A stretch of 38,349 bases of DNA. It comes from Bacteroidia bacterium. GTDB lineage: Bacteria > Bacteroidota > Bacteroidia > CAIKAF01. The stretch is taken from NCBI GenBank assembly GCA_016742095.1, contig JACVCJ010000034.1, positions 1 to 38,349 on the forward strand, written 5' to 3'. Each line of letters begins with the position of its first letter. The first letter of the stretch is position 1. A program made the position numbers and the translations under genes. Under the pieces are notes generated by a model. The model was not told the DNA's origin. It searched no databases and saw only the letters and a program-made list of their open reading frames with translations. Of the stretch, positions 22,918 to 30,335 are shown piece after piece.

Positions 22918-25557
22918 TCAGTTCTCTGCCACGGTTTCTTCATACAGCCCGGCCTCTTTGTCCAGGTAACTCTGAACGATCTCGATGGCATTCGTGATCA
23001 CGTCGCTGAGCGCTGTGATGTAGGCGCCCGGTTCGGCAATGGAAATGGCGTGTTTAATGGCTTCGATCTCTTTGGGAATGATCTCGTAGGTGACCTCTTT
23101 ATTCACGGAACCCACGCCTTCGAGGATCAGGTTGATGATCTCGTCGGCCTCGCGTCCGCGCAGGTGTTTTTCCTGGCGTATGATGATGTGATCGAACATG
23201 CGTGCGGCAATGGCCCCGCATTCGCGGATGTCCTTGTCGCGGCGGTCGCCCACACCGGCAATGATACCGATCTTCTTGCTGGCATCCACGGCGGAGAGGT
23301 ATTCTTCAATGGCCAGGTAACCCGCCGGGTTATGGGCAAAATCGACCATCACCTTAAAGTCACGGAAGCTGAAGATGTTCATACGGCCCGGGGTAAGCGC
23401 TGCGGATGGAATAAAGGTCTCGAGGCTGAGGCGTATACCTTCTGTTTTGAACCCATAAAGATAGCCGGCCAGGGTGGCGGCCAGTACGTTGGCGATCATA
23501 AAACGGGCCTTACCGCCGATGGTGAGCGGTATGGTGGTCACTTTTTCGATGCGGATCTTCCAGTCGCCCTTTTTGATGGTCACGTAGCCGTTTTCGTATA
23601 TGGCTGCAATACCGCCTTTTTTGCAGTGTGACTGTATCACGGGATTGTTTTCGTCGAGACTGAAGTAAGCGATGTTACATTGCAACGTTCCGGCAATTTT
23701 TACGCAGTATTCATCTTCGGCGTTCAGTACGGCCCAGCCGTCCTTCTTCACACTCTGCACCACCACGGCTTTTACGCGGGCCAGATCTTCCAGCGTGTCG
23801 ATGTCGTTCATGCCCAGGTGATCTTCGCGTATATTGGTCACAATACCGATATCACAACGGCTGAAGCCCAGACCGGCGCGCAGTATGCCTCCGCGGGCCG
23901 TTTCCAGTACGGCAAATTCCACGGTGGGATCTTTCAGGATAAATTCGGCGCTCAGCGGCCCGGTGGTATCGCCCTTTTCGAGCATGTGGTTCTGTACGTA
24001 AATACCGTCGGACGTGGTAAAGCCCACGCGGTAACCTACGTTCTTCACCATGTGTGCCAGCAGGCGGGTAGTGGTGGTCTTGCCATTGGTGCCTGTAACG
24101 GCAATAATGGGTATGCGGGCCGGTTTTCCCGGGGGATACAGCATATCGATAACGGGGGCGGCCACGTTGCGCGGCAGTCCTTCGGCCGGGGCCAGGTGCA
24201 TGCGGAAACCCGGGGCGGCGTTCACTTCCAGCACTACGCCGCCGTTCTCTTTCAGCGGCTGGGTAAGGTTTTGCGCCATAATGTCGATGCCGCATACGTC
24301 CAGGCCGATCACGCGGGAAATGCGCTCTGCCAGGAAAATATTTTCGGGGTGCACCATATCGGTCACATCGATGGAAGTGCCGCCGGTACTCAGATTGGCC
24401 GTGGATTTCAGGTAGATGATCTCACCGGCTTCCGGTACACTTTCCAGCGTATATTGCATTTTGGTGAGCAGGTCCAGCGTATCGCGGTCGACGAGGATCT
24501 CGGTAAGCACGTTTTCGTGTCCGTAACCGCGGCGCGGGTCCTGGTTCTCGATGTCGATGAGCTGCTGTATGCTGTGCGTTCCGTCACCTTTTACATGGGC
24601 GGGCACGCGCTGGGCGGCCGCTACCAGCTGGTTGTTGATCACCAGCATACGAAAATCGAAGCCTGTAATGAATTTCTCCACGATCACACGGCGCGAATAT
24701 TTCTTTGCGTATTCCAGTCCGGCCAGGGCATCTTCCCAGCTGCTCACATTGATGGAAGCGCCTTTGCCGTGGTTGCCGTCGAGGGGTTTCAGTACAATGG
24801 GAAAGCCGATCTTATCGATGGTGGCCTTCAGGTCTTCTTCGTCCACGCAGATGGAACCGCTGGCCACGGGAATGGAGGCCTGTTCCAGCATGCGTTTGGT
24901 CTGTTCCTTGTTGCAGGCGATATCTACGGCGATATTGCTGGTGAACTGGGTGATGGTGGCCTGGAAACGTACCTGGTTCTTGCCGTATCCCAGCTGTATC
25001 AGGGAATTGGTGCCCAGGCGTATCCAGGGAATATCGCGGGAAACGGCTTCTTCCACCAGGGAACCCGTACTGGGGCCCAGGCGCACGTCCTCGCGGATCT
25101 CGCGCATTTTCTGTATATCGGCGGCCAGGTCGTATTCGGTGCCGTTGATCAGGGCTTCGGCAATACGCACGGAAGCTTCGGCCGCATACATGCCCACATT
25201 TTCCTCCAGGTAGCTGAAAACCACGTTGTACACACCGGGGGTGCGGGTTTCACGGGTGCGTCCGAAACCGGTGTCCATCCCGGCCAGGGTCTGTATTTCC
25301 AGGGCGATGTGCTCGATCACGTGTCCCATCCAGGTACCGCGCTTCACCCGGGAGAAAAAACCGCCGGGGGCCCCTTCGGAACAGCGATGACTGTACATGC
25401 TGGGAAACATGGCCTCGAGCCTTTCGCTGAAGCCGGGGATCTTATCGGTGGGGCGCTGCTCCAGGTCTTCGAGGTCCAGGCGCATCTGGATCAGTTTTTT
25501 ACGGTTGATGCTCCAGATATTGGGACCGCGCAGGGCTTGTACTTTCAGAATTTTCAT
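22918..25557 (-). CDS. cphA: cyanophycin synthetase
   Basis: 879 residues from the ATG at 25555-25557 (MKILKVQALRGPNIW, a typical CphA opening), close to the family's usual length. The N-terminal ATP-grasp half (about 210-470) shows FPIVLKPLDGNHGKGASINV and VVLEVNAAPGFRMH. The C-terminal half is Mur-ligase-like, with P-loop AVTGTNGKTTTTRL near residue 490, DHLGMNDIDTLEDLARVK, and late FAHNPAGYLAIEEYL. The enzyme builds multi-L-arginyl-poly-L-aspartate from Asp and Arg with two ATP per dipeptide. It is divergent from cyanophycinase and isoaspartyl peptidase genes, which complete a storage-and-recovery module. Confidence 0.95.
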   Translation of the reverse strand: MKILKVQALRGPNIWSINRKKLIQMRLDLEDLEQRPTDKIPGFSERLEAMFPSMYSHRCSEGAPGGFFSRVKRGTWMGHVIEHIALEIQTLAGMDTGFGRTRETRTPGVYNVVFSYLEENVGMYAAEASVRIAEALINGTEYDLAADIQKMREIREDVRLGPSTGSLVEEAVSRDIPWIRLGTNSLIQLGYGKNQVRFQATITQFTSNIAVDIACNKEQTKRMLEQASIPVASGSICVDEEDLKATIDKIGFPIVLKPLDGNHGKGASINVSSWEDALAGLEYAKKYSRRVIVEKFITGFDFRMLVINNQLVAAAQRVPAHVKGDGTHSIQQLIDIENQDPRRGYGHENVLTEILVDRDTLDLLTKMQYTLESVPEAGEIIYLKSTANLSTGGTSIDVTDMVHPENIFLAERISRVIGLDVCGIDIMAQNLTQPLKENGGVVLEVNAAPGFRMHLAPAEGLPRNVAAPVIDMLYPPGKPARIPIIAVTGTNGKTTTTRLLAHMVKNVGYRVGFTTSDGIYVQNHMLEKGDTTGPLSAEFILKDPTVEFAVLETARGGILRAGLGFSRCDIGIVTNIREDHLGMNDIDTLEDLARVKAVVVQSVKKDGWAVLNAEDEYCVKIAGTLQCNIAYFSLDENNPVIQSHCKKGGIAAIYENGYVTIKKGDWKIRIEKVTTIPLTIGGKARFMIANVLAATLAGYLYGFKTEGIRLSLETFIPSAALTPGRMNIFSFRDFKVMVDFAHNPAGYLAIEEYLSAVDASKKIGIIAGVGDRRDKDIRECGAIAARMFDHIIIRQEKHLRGREADEIINLILEGVGSVNKEVTYEIIPKEIEAIKHAISIAEPGAYITALSDVITNAIEIVQSYLDKEAGLYEETVAEN

Positions 25558-25752
25558 ACGAGAGACAGGTTTTATAAGAATATGCCTCACAAAATAGTAA
25601 AATTCAGGATATACAGGCATAATATGCCCACATTTTCGCTTTTTGGCCTGAATTTTGAGGAAAAAGTATAGCAGGACCGGGTATAACGGGTAAAGTGGAA
25701 CATGAAAGCAGAGGAAAAGTATTTAAAATATAATTAAGTTAAAATCAACTTA

Positions 25753-25780
25753 TTGTATGCTCATCCGGCAATTAATGTTG
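25753..25780 (+). promoter_or_regulatory. candidate promoter of the cyanophycinase unit
   Basis: TTG at 25753-25755, 17 bases, then TAATGTTG at 25773-25780 (one mismatch from TAnnTTTG). It lies about 60 bases before the cyanophycinase start in a 284-base divergent, AT-rich spacer. No matching box for cphA was found on the other strand; CACAAAATAG at 25590-25599 is the nearest, with mismatches. Confidence 0.3.
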
Positions 25781-25841
25781 CTTAATTCCGTTATCAGCCT
25801 TAAACTTACGTCGTTTTTTTTTAATTTCTACAACGCGCATC

Positions 25842-26726
25842 ATGGCACCAAAAGGTAAACTTATTGTAATCGGGGGGGCGGTCGATAAAGGAAGTTTCAC
25901 AGAAAAAGATTACCAGGCGAATATTGAGAATAACCTGAATTTTTTTGAGAAAGGTATCCTGCGCAGGATCATCAATGAATCGGCACAAAAAGAAAGATCG
26001 AGGATTGAGATCATTCCCACGGCTTCGCAGATACCGCAAACGGTAGGCGAAGAATACCGCAAGGCCTTTAACTACCTGGGCGCGTCGGATATCGACGTGC
26101 TCGATATACAGGACCGCGAGGCTGCCAACAGCACAAAAATAGTGAACCGTCTTAAAAAGGCCGATGTGGTGATGTTCACCGGGGGCGACCAGTTGCGGCT
26201 GACCTCCATCCTGGGCGGCACTAAATTTCACGAAGTACTCGAAAATAAATACCAGAACGAAGATTTCCTGATCGCGGGAACTTCGGCAGGCGCTGCAGCC
26301 TGTAGCACCAATATGATCTACCAGGGTTCGGCTTCAGAGGCCCTGCTGAAGGGAGAGATCAAAATTACGGGCGGACTGGGCCTGATCGACGATGTGATCA
26401 TCGACACCCATTTTGTACAGCGCGGACGTATCGGCCGCCTGTTCCAGGCCGTAGTGAGCAACCCGCGCGTACTGGGCATCGGTCTGGGCGAGGATACGGG
26501 CCTCTATATCTCCGGCGGCAACGTAATGGAAGCCATCGGCTCCGGCCTGGTGATCCTGGTGGACGGACGCAAGATCAAGAACACCAACCTCACCGATGTG
26601 GCCATGGGCGAGCCCGTGTCTATCGAGAACCTGATCGTACAGGTACTTTCCAAAGGCGATACCTACGACCTGGAAAAACACCAGATGAAGATCCATAAAG
26701 AGAGCGTAAAACTGCAGAAAGCCTGA
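25842..26726 (+). CDS. cphB: cyanophycinase
   Basis: 294 residues. A serine peptidase of family S51, with the nucleophile Ser148 in FLIAGTSAGAAACSTNMIY, preceded by MFTGGDQLRLTS and followed by GLGLIDDVIIDTHFVQRGRIGRL, which carries the family's Asp/His/Gln residues. It releases beta-Asp-Arg dipeptides from cyanophycin. There is no signal peptide, so it acts in the cytoplasm on the cell's own polymer rather than as a secreted scavenger enzyme. Its stop codon overlaps the start of the peptidase gene by one base (TGATG), and cphA lies divergently upstream. Confidence 0.95.
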   Translation: MAPKGKLIVIGGAVDKGSFTEKDYQANIENNLNFFEKGILRRIINESAQKERSRIEIIPTASQIPQTVGEEYRKAFNYLGASDIDVLDIQDREAANSTKIVNRLKKADVVMFTGGDQLRLTSILGGTKFHEVLENKYQNEDFLIAGTSAGAAACSTNMIYQGSASEALLKGEIKITGGLGLIDDVIIDTHFVQRGRIGRLFQAVVSNPRVLGIGLGEDTGLYISGGNVMEAIGSGLVILVDGRKIKNTNLTDVAMGEPVSIENLIVQVLSKGDTYDLEKHQMKIHKESVKLQKA

Positions 26727-27607
26727 TGGGACCGCGGATCATCATACACGGCGGTTTTTTCAGCGAGTCGCATACCGATGAGATCACCAAAAAGGCCAAG
26801 CAGGACGCCATGGAAGACATTGTGCGCCGCAGCTATGCCTACCTGCTGGAGCATACCGCCCTGGAAACCGTGGTGTATGCCGTATCGCTGCTCGAAGACT
26901 GTGAACTTTTCAATGCCGGCACCGGCTCCCAGATACAAAGCGACGGCGTGATCCGCATGAGCGCTTCGGTCATGGACGGCATCAGCAAGAAGTTTGCCGG
27001 CGTCATCAATATAGAAAATGTAAAGAATCCCGTACAGGTGGCTGCCAGCCTGCTGAGTAAGGAAGACAGCGTACTGGGTGGTACGGGTGCCCTGCATTAT
27101 GCACGCAGTGCGGGGTTTGAAGCCTATGATCCTGAAATTCCGCAGCGCCGCCTGGAATACGAGGCCAAATTAGGCCTGGCAAGACTCGGCACCGTGGGCT
27201 GCGTGGCCCTGGACATACAGGGAGACCTGGCTGCCGCTACCTCTACGGGCGGAAAGGGTTTTGAGATACCCGGACGTATCTCCGATTCGGCTACCACCGC
27301 CGGCAATTTTGTGAACGAATACTGCGGCGTTTCCTGCACAGGCGTGGGCGAGGACATCCTGCGTGTGGCCCTGGCCAGCAAGATCGTGACCCGCGTAACC
27401 GACGGATTCAGCCTGCAGGAGGCCTACGACAAAACCTTTGCCGAACTGAAAAGCTTCGACGGTTTTGCCGGTGCCATTGCCCTGGACAAGAACGGTTCCT
27501 TCGGACATACGGATTCCCATCCTTCTATGGTGTACGCCTGGTTCGACGGCGAAAACCTGGGCATGTTCGGCAACCGCGAATACACAGAAGAAGAACAGGC
27601 CGTTTAG
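26726..27607 (+). CDS. isoaspartyl peptidase / L-asparaginase (Ntn hydrolase)
   Basis: 293 residues. An N-terminal-nucleophile (plant-type, EcAIII-like) enzyme made as a precursor that cleaves itself before Thr156 in LARLGTVGCVALD; the downstream STGGKGFEIPGRISDS and the Gly-rich NAGTGSQIQSDG of the alpha half fit the family. It splits the beta-Asp-Arg dipeptides left by cyanophycinase into Asp and Arg, completing polymer recycling. The one-base overlap with cphB indicates coupled translation. It ends about 10 bases before a strong hairpin that serves mainly as terminator of the converging gene. Confidence 0.92.
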   Translation: MGPRIIIHGGFFSESHTDEITKKAKQDAMEDIVRRSYAYLLEHTALETVVYAVSLLEDCELFNAGTGSQIQSDGVIRMSASVMDGISKKFAGVINIENVKNPVQVAASLLSKEDSVLGGTGALHYARSAGFEAYDPEIPQRRLEYEAKLGLARLGTVGCVALDIQGDLAAATSTGGKGFEIPGRISDSATTAGNFVNEYCGVSCTGVGEDILRVALASKIVTRVTDGFSLQEAYDKTFAELKSFDGFAGAIALDKNGSFGHTDSHPSMVYAWFDGENLGMFGNREYTEEEQAV

Positions 27608-27616
27608 GGCGTACAC

Positions 27617-27653
27617 AAAAAAACGGCGGTAATCCACCCGGGATATACCGCCG
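27617..27653 (-). terminator. rho-independent terminator of the DoxX-like gene
   Basis: Arms CGGCGGTA (27624-27631) and TACCGCCG (27646-27653) pair perfectly over 8 bp, with a further ATCC/GGAT stem inside past a one-base bulge. On the minus strand the stem is followed by seven T's (27623-27617), 25 bases after the DoxX-like stop. It lies between converging genes and may act in both directions, but the plus-strand side lacks a T tract. Confidence 0.8.
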
Positions 27654-27677
27654 CTAAAAGCTACACTTTATTTAGTA

Positions 27678-28064
27678 TCAGGCCGCAGCCATCGTCATTT
27701 TCAGGGCTGCACCCCTGCGCACACGCATCCGGAAGTAATAGGATACGGCCAGCAGTGCCAGTACCACCAGGGGCATAATAAAGGGCGTGGCGGTTTCTAC
27801 GTGTACCCATACGGCACCGATCAGGGTAAAGGTAAAGCCGGCATAGGCCCATTCTTTCAGGGTTTGCGACCAGGGATTGAGCAGGGCCAGGGCGCCCAGG
27901 AGTTTAGCCATACCCAGCATGGTTACAAAAAAGACAGGGAAGCCCATCGCGGCAAAGCCCTGCATCAGTTCGGGAGCCTTAGTGAGGTACATACTGCTGC
28001 TCATCAGGTAAAAGGCAGAGACCAGTCCCGTGCTGATCCAGTACAAAATTTTAGTAGTTTTCAT
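27678..28064 (-). CDS. DoxX-like family membrane protein
   Basis: 128 residues with four membrane helices. Marks include WISTGLVSAFYLMSSSMYL, GFPVFFVTMLGMAKLLGALAL, an acidic-poor loop with the WSQTLKEWAYAGFTFTLIGA stretch, and a basic C-terminus. This is the DoxX-like (DUF/DoxX_2) subfamily, small quinone-associated or uncharacterised membrane proteins often found beside HxlR regulators, exactly as here. The function is not established. It is divergent from hxlR, with back-to-back promoters. Confidence 0.82.
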   Translation of the reverse strand: MKTTKILYWISTGLVSAFYLMSSSMYLTKAPELMQGFAAMGFPVFFVTMLGMAKLLGALALLNPWSQTLKEWAYAGFTFTLIGAVWVHVETATPFIMPLVVLALLAVSYYFRMRVRRGAALKMTMAAA

Positions 28065-28084
28065 TTTTTTATTGTTATCGGCGA

Positions 28085-28092
28085 CAAAGCTA
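28085..28092 (-). promoter_or_regulatory. -7 box TAGCTTTG of the DoxX-like gene
   Basis: Exact minus-strand TAnnTTTG, about 20 bases upstream of the DoxX-like start codon. It lies only 13 bases from the oppositely oriented -7 box of hxlR, so the two promoters overlap and cannot easily be occupied together. Confidence 0.45.
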
Positions 28093-28105
28093 TGGCAATA
28101 TGCTA

Positions 28106-28113
28106 TACATTTG
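28106..28113 (+). promoter_or_regulatory. -7 box TACATTTG of the HxlR gene
   Basis: Exact plus-strand TAnnTTTG, 44 bases upstream of the HxlR start codon. No convincing -33 TTG at the ideal distance. Confidence 0.45.
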
Positions 28114-28143
28114 TAACTACTTACCTGTTGTATACCGGTTACA
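28112..28143. promoter_or_regulatory. possible HxlR operator (inverted repeat)
   Basis: TGTAAC at 28112-28117 and GTTACA at 28138-28143 form a perfect 6-bp inverted repeat with a 20-base spacer, lying in the divergent spacer just before the regulator gene. It would cover the -33 side of the DoxX-like promoter and the start-site side of the HxlR promoter. HxlR-type proteins bind as dimers to such sites; assignment here rests on position only. Confidence 0.35.
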
Positions 28144-28157
28144 TAAATTATACCATA

Positions 28158-28505
28158 ATGGAAGATACGATCCTACACAGCCTCGAACAGTGCAGCAAGA
28201 GCCGCCGCGCCATGCAGGACACACTCGAAGTGATCAGCGGAAAATGGAAGCTGCCCATCCTGATCACCCTGTTGCACAAGCCCCGCCGTTTTAAGGAACT
28301 GGCCCGGGAGATCGGCATTTCGCCCCGCATGCTTTCCAAAGAGCTGCAGGACCTGGAAGCCAATCGCCTGGTGCTGCGCACGGTGTATGAGACCAAGCCG
28401 GTAACGGTGGAATATTCGATCACGGAATACGGTACTTCGCTGAAGGGCGTCATGGAAGAAATGAGCAAATGGGGCCATGCGCACCGGGTAATGATGTTTG
28501 GCTGA
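28158..28505 (+). CDS. HxlR-family winged-helix regulator
   Basis: 115 residues from the ATG at 28158; the open frame extends far upstream through the DoxX-like gene, but the family begins at MEDTILHSLEQCSKSRRA. The winged-helix motifs are textbook: ISGKWKLPILITLLHKPRRF, ELAREIGISPRMLSKELQDL, ANRLVLRTVYETKPVTVEYS and EYGTSLKGVMEEMSKWG. There is a single Cys (Cys12) in the N-terminal helix, the position used as a redox sensor in some HxlR/HypR-type proteins. It probably controls itself and the divergent DoxX-like gene. Confidence 0.92.
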   Translation: MEDTILHSLEQCSKSRRAMQDTLEVISGKWKLPILITLLHKPRRFKELAREIGISPRMLSKELQDLEANRLVLRTVYETKPVTVEYSITEYGTSLKGVMEEMSKWGHAHRVMMFG

Positions 28506-28523
28506 AATATATATCTTTAGCCT

Positions 28524-30335
28524 ATGCGGAAGGCGCTATTACTTTGCCTGCTGGTCCTGACGGCCGGTACGGCCTTTGCCCAGGACGGAGATACCCGGCA
28601 CCAGAAATACGGCTGGATGCGTTACCGGCTCCGCTATTACTTTATGCACATGGGCGAAGACGAGGGCGAAAGTCTGCCCGCCGGGATCATTAAAGAATTT
28701 GACCGCTGTTATCGCGATAAAGCGCCTACCCGCCTGGTGGACTGGGGCGACGGCACCATTTTTCACGGCTGGTACCTGGGCGTACTGGGCACCGAGGCCG
28801 GACTGCTGCGTATGCAGGGCGAAGCGACGGATTCCACGGCCAAAGAACTGTATTTGGCCCTGCAGGCCTTTGACCGCCTCGATTTTAATGCCGAAGTGAT
28901 CTGGAGCTGTTACAATGGCGCCACGGAAAAAGGACAGGTCGCTGAAGTACACTGGGACCCGATCAGCCGTAGCTGGCTGGGAAAGGCTCCGGGAGTAGTG
29001 AACGGCTTTTTCCTGCGGAACGATGCGCCGCCCGATCTGATACAGCACTTTCCTTTTGCCCATGCCCTGGGTTCGGCCCTGAGCGGGGTGTACGACAGTA
29101 CCGACCGCCGCTATTTCGGGGAGTATAAGGTATGTCCGCCCTTTGCCTACAAGGCCAACACCTATTACCCGATGAACGAGCCGAGTCACGACCAGATCTT
29201 TCCGTTGCTGATGGGCCTTACGCTTACGTACCGCTGCGCTTCGGGCATCTACTGGAACGGGGAGGACCTGGGCGAACGGGCCCGGCAGACCGCCCTGCGC
29301 ATCCTTGATCTTTACGACGAAAGCTGGAAGATACGCAACCCCGTGCGTACACGCTACGGTAGCGGCTGCAACAGCGATGGCTGCCTGCCCTTTAACGGCG
29401 GCGGTAACAGCCTGGCCTATTCATACCCGCTGGCCATCCTGGCCGATCATCTGCGCAACGGCCGTAGTTTTTGCGGTGATCCCTTCCTACAACCGTTCAA
29501 GGATATGCGAAATCCGTACATGACCGCCGGGAGTTTTGCCAGCGGAAGACTCTGGAAGAACCTGCCCCCGCTGTTCTACAGGCACCATGTGAACCATCAT
29601 ATGGAAGTTTCCATCGGTTCGGTAAGCAATGGGTATAAGGCCATACGTCCCTGGCGCGGGCCGGAGATCCTGTGGGAACGTACGCATGCACATGGGACCG
29701 GCTGGGAATTCTATTACCTGCTGAATAAATTCCTGTACCCGAACAAAACCGATTACTGGGACACCGACAGCATCGAGGCCGAACTGGACCTGTGTCCGGC
29801 CAACGGTCCGCACTGGTTCGTGCGCGATAAAAAACACATCGTGACCCCGCCCTGGAACGTTTCACTGCGCTATGTACATGCTTTTAAGAACGGCGATCAC
29901 CGGAGCCGGGACGACAGTCTGAATACCTGGTTCAAAGGATATTTCTCGGGGCTGGATTACATGCTGCTGTACAATATCTACCGCCTGGTGTACCCGGAGC
30001 AGCATAAAACGCCCTATGTGCTGGAACCCTGGCTGCAACCGGCTTTCCCCTGGATACAGGCGGACGGTTTCCGGGTGAAACGTATTATCCTCAACCGCCT
30101 GGAGATCGAAATGGAAAAACCAGACAGAAGTGTTTATTTTTTATTGGAGGATATATATGGGAATGTGCTTTCCCGAAGGGATACAGGCATGTCTTCGTAT
30201 ATAGATACGAAAAGTCTTACGCCCGGCTGGTACATACTCCGTTCGTATACGGATGAAAAAACGTATACGCAACAAAGTCCGCCGCTGTGGCTCATTAAAG
30301 CAGATGATATTTCTTACGAGTACGCCCCGCGCTGA
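28524..30335 (+). CDS. large secreted protein of unknown function, possible sorting-domain-like C-terminus
   Basis: 603 residues with a signal peptide ending at AFA-Q. The mature part is rich in Trp, Tyr, His and Arg: VDWGDGTIFHGWYLGVLGTE, WSCYNGATEKG, FYRHHVNHHMEVSIGSV. The helical pairing and the early GWYLGVLGTEAGLL suggest an alpha/alpha-barrel enzyme of the carbohydrate-active sort, but I see no diagnostic motif. The last ~80 residues (LEIEMEKPDRSVYFLLED, DIYGNVLSRRDTG, SLTPGWYILRSY) look like a type IX secretion sorting (type A) domain, though ten extra residues follow. It begins 18 bases after hxlR. Function unknown. Confidence 0.6.
   Translation: MRKALLLCLLVLTAGTAFAQDGDTRHQKYGWMRYRLRYYFMHMGEDEGESLPAGIIKEFDRCYRDKAPTRLVDWGDGTIFHGWYLGVLGTEAGLLRMQGEATDSTAKELYLALQAFDRLDFNAEVIWSCYNGATEKGQVAEVHWDPISRSWLGKAPGVVNGFFLRNDAPPDLIQHFPFAHALGSALSGVYDSTDRRYFGEYKVCPPFAYKANTYYPMNEPSHDQIFPLLMGLTLTYRCASGIYWNGEDLGERARQTALRILDLYDESWKIRNPVRTRYGSGCNSDGCLPFNGGGNSLAYSYPLAILADHLRNGRSFCGDPFLQPFKDMRNPYMTAGSFASGRLWKNLPPLFYRHHVNHHMEVSIGSVSNGYKAIRPWRGPEILWERTHAHGTGWEFYYLLNKFLYPNKTDYWDTDSIEAELDLCPANGPHWFVRDKKHIVTPPWNVSLRYVHAFKNGDHRSRDDSLNTWFKGYFSGLDYMLLYNIYRLVYPEQHKTPYVLEPWLQPAFPWIQADGFRVKRIILNRLEIEMEKPDRSVYFLLEDIYGNVLSRRDTGMSSYIDTKSLTPGWYILRSYTDEKTYTQQSPPLWLIKADDISYEYAPR

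Noticed and set aside
23680-25671. 663-codon open frame on the plus strand opposite cphA
   Set aside because: Composition is His/Gln/Gly-heavy with no domain; it mirrors the third-position bias of cphA, which is a certain gene.
27801-28157. N-terminal extension of the HxlR protein through the DoxX-like gene
   Set aside because: Homology begins at the ATG at 28158, and a -7 box plus the DoxX-like gene occupy the extension.
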